A stretch of DNA of 64,000 nt from Lepidodermella squamata (lineage: Eukaryota; Gastrotricha): assembly GCA_047495785.1 (NCBI GenBank), contig JBLDXI010000042.1, forward strand, positions 2,604,001-2,668,000, written 5' to 3'. Below are positions 49,902-60,251 of the stretch, one piece after another. A program made the position numbers and the translations under genes. The number at the start of each line of letters is the position of its first letter. Position 1 is the stretch's first letter. A model generated the notes under the pieces. That model ran no database searches. It was not told the DNA's origin and worked only from the letters and a program-made list of their open reading frames with translations.

Positions 49902-50243
49902 TGAGCATTAATTTTGGAAAAACAAGCAAAGTGCATGAGAACTGCATGCCTACATTGAAATAAGTCATGGCTATTCAGAAGAATCGGCTATTCAACTCTT
50001 ATGAATGTCATATTTGTTACCGGGGGATAATATTTTAGGGACTATTACAATGAGCAATGAGCATGTTCTTATCTATTCAATAATTACACAAATAAAAATG
50101 AAAAATTTCGAGAAATCCCCAGTGCAGATATTCAGATATGGCTTTGTTTGAACTAAAATCAAATTTCCGGTATTCCACAACATGCTTATCTCTGCATAAA
50201 ACTAACATTTCATTGTCACCGATTGTGAATTTCACACTCGAAC
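49902..50243. other. Divergent spacer
   Basis: 342 bp between the glycosyltransferase start and the receptor 2 start. It is the likely shared promoter region; nothing specific is seen. Confidence 0.4.
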
Positions 50244-51685
50244 ATGATAAAGCTTGCAACAGTCCTTATATTCACTCCATTTTTGCCGTTTGTAAGATGC
50301 CAGAATGTGACCACCAGCGAGAAACCGGAATACAAATTAATTGATAGCCTATTAGCAAACTATCCTATCAAGATTGGCGAAAAGCCCACAACAAACTCAG
50401 AGCAGCCTGTTGAAATTCAGTTGGTGATGAAGTCGATAAACGTGGTAGAAATCGACGATAACGGAAAATTCGCTAGAATAAGCGCTGAAATCATAGCTAA
50501 ATGGCGCGATCCTTTCCTCTCCTGGGAAGGCTACTCTTCATTCCAACATATCAGCCGAGTCGTGATAAACCTAAGGTCTGGAATTTGGATGCCTCCGCTG
50601 GAAGCATCGGGAAGAATTTATGACACTCAGGAAGCAGCAAATGTCATTTCGGCAACCAGTCCTGTTCTTGTATCTAAGGATGGGTCTGCGCAGACATCCT
50701 TCAACTATGATTGCAAGATTTCGGTAATCTTTCTGACAATAAACATAACATATATTAACTTCGTCAACCTAGTTTGACCCAGATTTGCAGCTATTCCCAT
50801 TTGACAAACAAAAGCTAATTTTAGGCTTCACCTCGGTTCTGGACTCTAATAAATTGAAATTCACGAAATTCGATGCGGATCTGCCTCGATCGAATTCGCA
50901 CAACTGGAATGTTCTTAGTAATACCGCAAAACTTGCTAAATCTTCACGACATGACCAGGTAGGCTTTTGATCGATACATTCATGACTCTAAGTCGCTAGT
51001 TACACAGGCAATGCTGGGGATTGAAATCCAACGGAATCCTTATGGACCCTTGCTTCGCACTGTGGTTCCTGCCATTTTTCTCAGCATATTGCAGTTAGCA
51101 ACTTTCGGACTGCCTCTGACAGAACCTGGCCGGTCAGGTAATCCATTCGGATTCGTCATCATGAAACGTATCTTCATTTAAAACTTTTCTTCCCAAGTTT
51201 ACTCGGTTTTGGTTCTCCTTGCTTTTGGATTGTTTCAGGTATTTATTAGAGTGTCCAGTTTGTACTTCAATAACGAATTTTCCCAACAGCTTTCGATAAA
51301 AGATGAGGTCCCTAAAAGCTCCGATGTGATTCTTTTCCGATTGTATTTATTGCTCGAGTTCGCAATCGGCACAGCATGTACACTGACTTCAACAATTCTC
51401 TGCTGCATCTTCTTCGCTAACAGCACGGCTTATGCTTTTACTACTGAACCGCTATCAAATTCTGCTGCTCCAATTGTGAGAGCCAGAAACAGAGTATACC
51501 CTTCACCGGCAACGCCTCGAAATTTAATTACAACATCCTCGACGAGAAAAGCTGAAGCTTTACTGAAAAAATTGAGGATAGCTGATGGAATACTTTTCAT
51601 CTTTCTATTGATTGCTACCGCCGCGATTCATATGGGCATCTATTTGTACACGAGTCAGCCTAGAGATAACAACGTTGAGCTGTGA
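50244..51685 (+). CDS. Cys-loop receptor subunit 2, altered Cys-loop
   Basis: Exons 50244-50723, 50773-50958, 51008-51137, 51198-51238 and 51290-51685 give 410 aa. A signal peptide (MIKLATVLIFTPFLPFVRC) is followed by WRDPFLSWEGYS and the membrane region: M1 (VVPAIFLSILQLATFGL), M2 (YSVLVLLAFGLFQ), the family-type KDEVPKSSD linker, M3 and M4 (GILFIFLLIATAAIHMGIYL). The loop reads C-K-I-S ... LFPFDKQKL. The second cysteine is replaced by Leu, and the spacing is longer than 13, so the defining disulfide cannot form in the usual way. The short phase-0 exon 2 could be read from another acceptor, but no alternative keeps the frame. It may be an accessory or degenerating subunit. Confidence 0.85.
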
Positions 51686-51841
51686 AAAGCTATGGAAACT
51701 TTGTACACTACTGACTGAGAATTTGATAATAAAAATCAACATTGATCGGATATTAGTTGCTGTGATTCATTTTCCAGCAACGAAAATGTCGACAGTGCTT
51801 TTAATTCATCGACCATTGTGAGGCAGAGTTTGATCGGTACA

Positions 51842-53241
51842 ATGGATTTCATGGTTTTTTCTGCACTTGTTGCTGTAGCCTGTTATCAACAAATCAGTGG
51901 CATCAAGGGGTGCAGCCTGCCAACAATTCGAAGATTGAACCAGTATGAACAGAAATCGAACGACCGCGAGCTGAAGTGCCGTGATAAGCTGGGGTCTGTC
52001 GATTCTTACCTGCTGTGCTGCATTCGCGAAAGATTTACTTCAACGACCATTCTCAGATCGAGACCAGTTTTCGATTACAAAGACACCGTGAAAGTGGCGG
52101 CGTTATTCGAACTATCAGGTGATATAAATCCTGAGATAAATGACAGCGACCAATCGGTTGAGCTGGATTTAGCCATCACCCTATCTTGGAGTAATCCTTT
52201 CATCGATTGGAATGTAAGCTATTTTACAGTTTTTTCTATCCAACTGACCTAATTTGTTAACAGGGCTCAGGTTACAACGTTTCCGAACTCGAACTGGAAC
52301 CTAACAATTTTGAAATCTGGAGGCCAACCTTATTGAATGTCAATTCTTTCGGGAAATCATTCCGCACCGATATGGCGTTTACATCAGTAAAACTTCGTCC
52401 AACCTCGGTTGAGCTGAAGTATAACCTTCGACCAATGGCTAGGTGCAGGCTAAAAGGATTGGAGAATTTTCCCTTCGATCACCAAATTTGCTACATTGAG
52501 TATGCATTATACGTAATTTCCGCCATACATTAACATAAAATTTTTAGCTTTGCACAGCTCGATCCTCCGAACTTAGTGGCTTGGGATAATGCAACTCTTA
52601 TATCAGAATTTGCTGACTCAACGTTGGGAAACCGTTGGACAGTGAACAAGGCATTACTCAGTAACCGCCGTTATGATTTCACAACTAAGCGGCGCGTAAT
52701 TCGCCTTGAAGTCGCCCTATCAAGGAATTACGTGGATTGGCTGATCCAACTGATCATACCAATCATCCTTCTTTCAGGTCTACAACTCGGCACTTTCTTC
52801 GTTCCAGTCTATCGGCAGGAACGACCAGCATTTTCTGCTTTTATTACCGTTATATTTGCGAGTTTACTACTGCAAGTCAAGTCGGAATTACCGAAGACTT
52901 CGAAACTAATCACTCTGGTTATATACTTATTGGCCCAATTCACGATTGGCTGCTTCGCCACCCTTTTTTCGACGATAATGGTTGGTCATTATTTCCGAAG
53001 GATTAGGGCGGAGGGCCGATTTTTTTACTTGAGTAATTTCATATAATCCCGTTACTATATATATAGCTGATTTGGTTATTTTCCAAATCTAGGCGGCTCT
53101 GCAGCACCCTATTCGAAAGTGAACATGGTCAATCTTACTGTACTGCTTCTCGTCGCAGCTGCAAACTTGGCCACGCATTATCTGCTGTACACGGCCGCAT
53201 TCGGACAAGATTCAGGTGTAATCTTTGATGATAATTCTTGA
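51842..53241 (+). CDS. Cys-loop receptor subunit 3
   Basis: Exons 51842-52213, 52264-52499, 52548-53032 and 53093-53241 give 413 aa. The N-terminal region is Cys-rich (GCSLPTIRR, CRDKLG, LLCCIRE), unlike its neighbours, then SWSNPFIDWN and FEIWRPTLLN follow. The Cys-loop has 14 residues with NFPFDHQIC. M1 is LIIPIILLSGLQLGTFF. M2 (AFSAFITVIFASLLLQV) is followed by KSELPKTSKLI. M3 and a separate M4 exon (VNLTVLLLVAAANLATHYLL) complete it. The last splice restores M4; reading through it would end the protein without M4. It lies 157 bp after receptor 2 and 188 bp before the first TIR-NB-ARC gene. Confidence 0.87.
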
Positions 53242-53429
53242 GTTTTCATTTCCGAAATAAATAAGGACGCTAGCCTTCGTACTTGCAATTAAGATAAGAG
53301 TTATCATCGAAAACTTCCGAAAGGTCACGTTCCTTTAATCTTTCACTATATTTTATCATGGCCCTACTTTAATTGACACCCTCCTAAAACGGTAGTCAGT
53401 ATTATCATTAACGACAGCCGACTTTAGCC

Positions 53430-56400
53430 ATGGAAACTCGTTCAAGTTTAGAGAGCCGGGGGTCCGTCACTAAAGCAAACGTATTCATTAGCTACAAATG
53501 GAACGAAACAAAAGAGGATGTGTGGAAGACTGCAGAATATCTCGAAAGTCTTAATAAGTATGTTGTTTGGCTGGATAAACAGGAAATGTACGCCAACAAA
53601 TTGGAAAGAATGGAAGAGGTATATACTAATACTTAACATGCCAATTGATGCCTAGACTTCCCTAATTTCCAATTTTTGTTATCAGGGCATTAAGAGGGCT
53701 GACGTTGTCGTGATATTCTTCAATGATGACTATCAAAACAGTATTGACTGCAGAACTGAAGCTGAATCGGCTTACAGGCATAGGAAGAAGAAGCTGTTTG
53801 TAAAAACGCGCCCCAATGACGAAGCCTTTCAGAACTGGTTCGCTCCGATTATTGGCAACAACATTTACATAGACTTTTATGGCTTCAACCATCCAGAGTC
53901 GGAAATAGCTAACCACATCGACAAATTGCTTACCGAAGACTCTTCGGTACGGCCTGAAATCAAGTAAGATACCATCTAGCTACCTTAATTCTTTAATTTC
54001 ACAAATTTCTTACAGACTGGAAAAGTCAAGAGACATTCCAGCAATCAGCAATTATTTAGATAGAAAAGAGGAAGACGAAATTCAATCCGCTTTCCGAGGG
54101 ATCGCGGAGAGAAGTGAGACTGGTGGTATTTTAATTTTTGGGGAAGGTGGGGTCGGTAAAACGATGCTCGTCGCTAAATCCGTGGCATCTAATGACCAAT
54201 TTCTACTTGATAATGGCGTAGCGTCCACCATTTGGGTTAATGTTTTTCGACTGTCTTCAGATGGTTCTCCTGCTGCGAGATTTTACGAAGTGCTTGCTGA
54301 TTTACTCAACATAAAACATGACGGCACAAATGCCATCGACCGGTTGCAGGATCATTTCAAAGCGCTGAAGCCTTTTAAAGCTCTGCTTGTGTTGGATGAC
54401 GTTTTCAACGAGAAAGTTCTCGAAAGCGCCTTTCGACTTGGAAGCAACGTTCGAGTCATTGCTCTCTCCCGTCGTAGAGATGTGATCGGAACTAGTTGCG
54501 ATCGCTTTTTCAACGATGTTATCGAGGTGAAGTGTCTTGCGACTGACGACATCGCTCAGATTTTCCGATCAAGCAAGGACCTAAAGCTGGACGATACGAA
54601 GCTTTACCAAGTTGCCGAGGTCTGCTCCGGCCTCCCTCTTCTTGCTAGTGTAATTCGCGCCAAGTTGAGGCGATACGCAACAAAGAAGCAAGCTGAAGCC
54701 TATGCGTCTAAACTGATGGCTGATTTCAGCCAGCTTCTCAAAGAAAATTGGGACGAGCGACACGCAACTATATCTGAAATGTTGTTAAGCGGCTTTGTTC
54801 ACGAACGCGAAGAATTGAGGCGCCGGTATTACGCATTTCTCATCTTTGAGGAAGGTTCTAACGTGGCAATAGAGGACCTAGCGATATTGTGGCAATGCCC
54901 CATGGACGATGCGATTGAATATGCTACAGAGTTGTTCAACATGTCTTTAATAAGAGCGAACTGTGGCGATGAGGAGAATGATTTCGACATTTTCACTATT
55001 CATGCCTATCTTTACGGTGCTGCAGTAGACTATGCGACGAAGCGAGAAGCTAATCCAGCAAAGGACTTGAATCAACTGCGCATATCCCTTCTTAGCTCCA
55101 TTACAAGGCCAGATGGTAGAAATGTGCTCCATGAAGCCATTGCTGGTGGCCGCAAGGAGCTGCTGCAAGCGATTTTGAAAACAGCATCATCCTCTCCTGA
55201 TTTCATTCTGGACCTTTGCCGTCAAACTTCTGCGGCTAACAACGAAACACCACTCCATATGCTGATTAGCTCATTAGAGACTGATTCATTCCTCACGAAA
55301 CAATTTGCGATGGAGGTGGCATGTTCGGTCGTGGAGCTCTGCCTAATTGCGGATAGAAGCAAGGCCATAGAGATGATGAATATAAAAGATTAAAAAAGAA
55401 TGACTGTTTCTAAATTCCTTTTGTCTAGCATCAAAACTGGGGAAAAGTGGTACTACAACGCCTTTCACGTTGCTGCTTCGAAAAGCCTACTCTCCCTAGC
55501 CGAATATCTCCTCGAGAACGGGGCAGATATCAATAATTTAGATAGTGAGAATTCTAACGTTCTTACGACCTCAGTGCATTGCGGGCAACCCCAATCATTG
55601 AAATTCTTCGCCAAATGGCCAAAGCAGAAAATTGACATGAATTCTGTGGATAAAGCCGGATGCACTCCTTTGATGAGCACAGTAGGACGCGACAGCCTAG
55701 AGTGCGCGAAAGTTTTAATCGAGCTTGGTGCCAATGTCAATACAAGGTCTGGTGAATTGAACTTGAGTGCTGTAGTCGTTGCGCTGACGTTGGGCAGGCT
55801 AAACATGGCGAAATTTCTGTTTCAGAACGGTGCCGAGCTCGATGACTTAGAGTTCGGAATCGCGTTGCAGCGAGCCAAATTTCTGCATCGGGTGGACCTT
55901 GAGCAATGCCTAATCGAATGGCAAAAATCGCAAACTGCTGAACGAGCTGCAAATTTGACATCCCTCACAAGTCTTACGAAGAGTGGCTTTCACTACATTT
56001 CCCGCCTAATTGGGGCCGACGATTTAAATGCCGATCCTGTTTTAATCAGTGTCGCTAATAAAGCTTTATTTCAAAACGAAATGGCTGACATTACTCGTAT
56101 ACTTGACACTGGCTTGATGAGTGAAAAAATTAAACGGCTGCTTGTTATGGCCGCCGCATTTTTCGGGAATGTCGAAGTTTTACAACTTCTTGTTGCGCAT
56201 GGTGCCGGTGTAAATGGTGTTGGGAACAGCCAACACACGCCGTTGATCGTTGCAGTCGACGGTTCCCACTTTCGAGCGGTCGAATTTCTGCTAAAAAATG
56301 GCGCCACTGTGAATGACAAGGGTTACTACGAACATACGGCTCTGATGTCTGCATGCTTTAATGGATGTGAAGAAATCGTAAAAATCTTGATGGACTACGG

Positions 56401-56716
56401 GGCTGATGTAAATGCTCGTAATCGAGGTGGCACGACTCCGCTCTACCTTGCTTGCATCACTGGAAAGTACCAAATTGTAAAAAACCTTCTCAGTAAAGGG
56501 AACGTCGACGTCAATCAAGCTGACGGCGAGCAATCCACACCATTGATGGCTGCTTCTTCTTACGGCCATGTTTCGATTGTTAAGCTGTTACTGGAGAACG
56601 GTGCTGATCCCTATGCAATAGATAAAAGCGATATGACGGCGAAAATGTGGGCTCAGAGAGGAGAACACGCAGCAATTGTTGACATTTTCAATGCTTTATC
56701 TAGGAAATCCGTGTGA
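53430..56716 (+). pseudogene. TIR-NB-ARC-ankyrin copy 1 with in-frame stop
   Basis: Exons 53430-53618, 53686-53963 and 54016-56716 give 1056 codons, interrupted by TAA at 55391-55393 (codon 615). The TIR domain (VFISYKWNETKEDVW; VVIFFNDDYQ; CRTEAESAYRH with the Glu expected in NAD-cleaving TIRs) is followed by NB-ARC: P-loop GEGGVGKT, LLVLDDVF, VIALSRRRDVI and CSGLPLLASVI. The winged helix includes EEGSNVAIEDLAILW. After the stop come 438 codons of intact ankyrin repeats. Alignment to copy 2 is gapless here: the TAA replaces a Ser codon. An ATG with A at -3 begins at 55400, so a separate ankyrin protein by re-initiation is conceivable. Options: recent pseudogene, truncated 614-aa TIR-NB-ARC protein, split pair, or sequencing error. 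The rest of the frame is undamaged. Confidence 0.85.
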
Positions 56717-56795
56717 ATTGGTGTTATGCGATTTGAAACATGTATTCGAATTCTTCAATTTTTCATCGATTCTTGTTCCAAATTAGTGTATAAAA

Positions 56796-59700
56796 ATGGA
56801 AAAACCCATGGTATTTATTAGTTACAAATGGAATGAAACGAAAGAAGATGTGTGGAAAACTGCAGAGTACCTTGAATCGTTGGGCAAGTATTCATTATGG
56901 CTAGATAAGCAAGAAATGTACGCCAACAAGTTGGAGCGAATGGAAGAGGTAACGGAAAAGCTAGCTACAATTAAGCTTTTTCTCAGTTTCTTTGCTAAAC
57001 AGGGCATTAAAAGAGCCGATATGGTCATCATTTTCTTCAATGACGATTATCAAGATAGCATTGATTGCCGAACAGAGGCTGAAGCCACGTATAGGCACAG
57101 GAAGAAGAAACTGTTCGTGAAAATGAAGCCGAACAACAACCCGTTCCAAAATTGGTTTGCGCCCATCATAGGAAACAATATTTACATAGACTTCTACACT
57201 TATACGAATCCTGCTGCAGAGATAGCCACTCACATTGAGCGATTACTTGCCGAAAAGACTAGCAACAGCGATTACAAGTGAATTTTGCTTGTTTACCTTT
57301 GAATGACTTGATGCAATTTTTATTTGATTAAGGCTGGAAAAATCTCGAGACATTCCGTCGATTGGAAGCTATTTGGATCGCTCAGCAGAGGAGCGAGAAA
57401 TTCAAGCCGCTTTCAAAGAAGTCTGCGATATGCCAGAAACAGGTTGCAATGCTTCTTTTAAAAACATCAGAATTTTATCCTTGACTTGCAGGCGGAATTC
57501 TCATATTTGGTGAAGGCGGGGTCGGAAAGACAATGCTAGTAGCGAAGTCAGTTGCGTCAAATGACGAATTCTTGAAGAAATGCTCGATCAGCTCAGTTTA
57601 TTGGCTCAATGTATTTGAAGTTTCAATGGAATTCACCAGCAGCAGTTCAACCAGCAAATTTTATGAAATTTTAGCCGATTTATTGAACATCAAGCATGCA
57701 GCTGAAACGACAGAAAGACTGCAGGATTTTTTCAAATCTCTGCTGCCCAACAGGGTGTTGCTGGTTCTCGATGATGTATTTCATGAGTTGATCCTCGACT
57801 GCGCTTTCCGGCTTGGCCCAAATGTACGTATCATTGCCCTATCAAGGCGGCGGGACGTTATCGGAACTAGTGCAGATCGATTTCTCAACCAAGTGATCGA
57901 AATAAGCTGTATGAACAATGATGAAATTTCGAAAATTTTCCGCCATAGCAAAGACATCAAGTTGGACGACGAGAAAATCGGCCAACTCGCGAAACTTTGC
58001 TCTGGCCTCCCTTTACTAGCCAGCGTTATCCGAGCTAAATTGAGACGATGCGCCACAAAACGGCAGGCTGAAGCCTACGCCTCCAAGTTGACGGCGAATT
58101 TTTCTCAACTTGTGGCAGAAGTGTGGGCGGGAAGCGAGAAGAAGCAGCAATCGATCTCTGAGTTACTTTTATGTGGATTTGAGCATGAACGCGAAGAAAT
58201 TCGGCGTCGCTATTACGCTTTTTTGCTTTTCGAGGAAGGTGCGAATGTCGGTCTGGAAGATCTCGCGATCCTATGGCAATGTAGCATTGACGACGCAACA
58301 GAACACTCAACCGAACTGTTCAACATGTCCCTGATTCGAGCGAATTGTGGCGATGATGAGAATGACTTTGATGTCTTTTCAGTTCACGCTTATCTTTACG
58401 CAGCTGCGATCGAATTCGCTACTAAGAGAGAGAAAGAGCCGGCCAAGGACCTTGACGATTTAAGATTGTCACTAATGTATGGAATAGTAAATGAGAAGAA
58501 CGAAAATATTATTCATCAAGCTTTGGCTGCAAAAAGGATCGATTTACTTCGCACAGCTATTCGAAACTTGCTGAAACACCCCGCGGCTTTGTTCGAAATA
58601 ATTGCTATGCAGTCTTTACCGGAAATGAAAGTACCACTGCTATACTACGAGCCATTTCTTCTACGTCTTGATTCGAATGACCAGGGAAATATTGAAGGCT
58701 GTCCAATTGCCAAGTTCTGCCTCAATATGGCGTCTACAGCTTGCGATTTCATTCTGGCAATAGATCGAGAAAAGGCTGAACAAGTGCTAAACATTCCCGA
58801 TTCTCGCGGGTACACTACTCTTAAAATGTTACTCGCCACAGTACGTGAGCGATCTAAATGGTTTCACAATGCCTTACACCTCGCTACAGCAAAGAACCAC
58901 CTCAATACCCTGAACCTCCTTCTGGAGAACGGAGCTGATATCAACGTGAAAGATGATGAGGGTAGGACACCGATATTAACCGCAATCCATTGTGGTCGCC
59001 CTGAATCGTTGTTAGCCCTCTTGTCTTGGCGTAAACAAGGTTGCGCTTTGGCAGATTTGCAAGAAGTGGATGATTACTATCGGACTCCGTTGTTCATGGC
59101 TGTCGCGACAGGAAATCTTAAACTTCTGAACATCTTACTCGATCACGGCGTTGACATCAATTATCGATGTGGTAAACTTTGGATAAGTGCGCTGTGGATT
59201 TCAATTGTGTTCGACAAGTTTCAAGCAACGGAGCTATTACTACAGCGCGGAGCTGAGCTGAGTGACTTTGAGCTGGGCGTATCCCTGCAAAGGGCTAGGT
59301 TCCAGAAACGTAAGGGGCTCGAAGACATGCTTTTTAGATGTTCGAAAATATCAGATGAGACGCGGGCTCAAATAACAAAAGGCGATTCCAGTTTTCTGAC
59401 GAAAACTGCTGTGACGTACATTTTGAGAGTTCTTGCTATCGAAGACATAGAAGTGACAGACGAAATTCTTGAATCCGCAAGGAAAGCTATATTTGATGGG
59501 GACGTCGAGTCTATGAATCGTTTTTTGGCAGATGGTAAGGCATCTGAATTGAAAAAGTCAGTTGCTATGGCATTTGCTGGCTTTTATGGTAACATTCCAG
59601 TTTTGAAACTTCTAATTGGATACGGTGCTGATTTGAACGCTTTTGCTCGAGTCGGGCATACCCCGTTAATCTTTGCAGCGGATAATGGGCACTACGAAGC

Positions 59701-60133
59701 CGTTGAGTTTCTGGTCGAGAGTGGAGCAGAAGTCGACGCACGCGGTATGTTTGAGACTACAGCTTTGATGACAGCGTGTTACAATGGAAATGAAAAAATG
59801 GCCAAATTCTTGGTCGCACGAGGTGGCAATTTGAAGGCGAGAAACAAACAAGGAATCAGCTGTCTAGGATTCGCAAGTTACAATGGTCATGCTGATTTGA
59901 TTAAATACTTGTTGGAAACGAAAGAGGTGGACATCAATCTAGGGGACAACGACTTCTGCACTCCTTTGATGGCTGCTGCGATAAACGGTCACCTGAGTGC
60001 TGTCAAACTACTGGCTGAGAATGGCGCGAACATCAATATTAGAGATCGACGCGATATGACTGCCGCCGATTGGGCGGAGGCAAATGGCCACCCCGAAATT
60101 GCCAAATATTTGACTTCCAAATCTTCAAAATGA
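56796..60133 (+). CDS. TIR-NB-ARC-ankyrin protein copy 2, intact NLR-like
   Basis: Exons 56796-56948, 57003-57277, 57333-57442 and 57492-60133 give 1059 aa. The TIR domain spans residues about 5-140 (MVFISYKWNE; MVIIFFNDDYQ; Glu76 within CRTE as candidate NADase residue). NB-ARC: P-loop GEGGVGKT at 186-193, kinase-2 LLVLDD near 268-274, sensor-like IIALSRRRDVI, and CSGLPLLASVI near 351-355. The winged-helix segment (EEGANVGLEDLAILW) resembles Apaf-1/plant NLR proteins and ends in a changed MHD-like VHAYL. From about 640 to the end there are roughly nine ankyrin repeats (LLLENGADIN, TPLIFAADNGH and similar). It is a cytosolic NLR-type switch: repeats sense, NB-ARC oligomerises, TIR signals or cleaves NAD. 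Intron 1 (54 bp) has no stop and is a multiple of three. The 49-bp intron just before the P-loop is absent from copy 1. Confidence 0.9.
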
Positions 60134-60251
60134 ATCATAAACATCATGCGTGCTCGCTCAGTGCTTGCAATATCCGCTTAGAATAGTTGCTAGATTGGCA
60201 GATGCGTTATACCTGCTACGATTCAATAAAATTATAGAACGACAGCACTAC

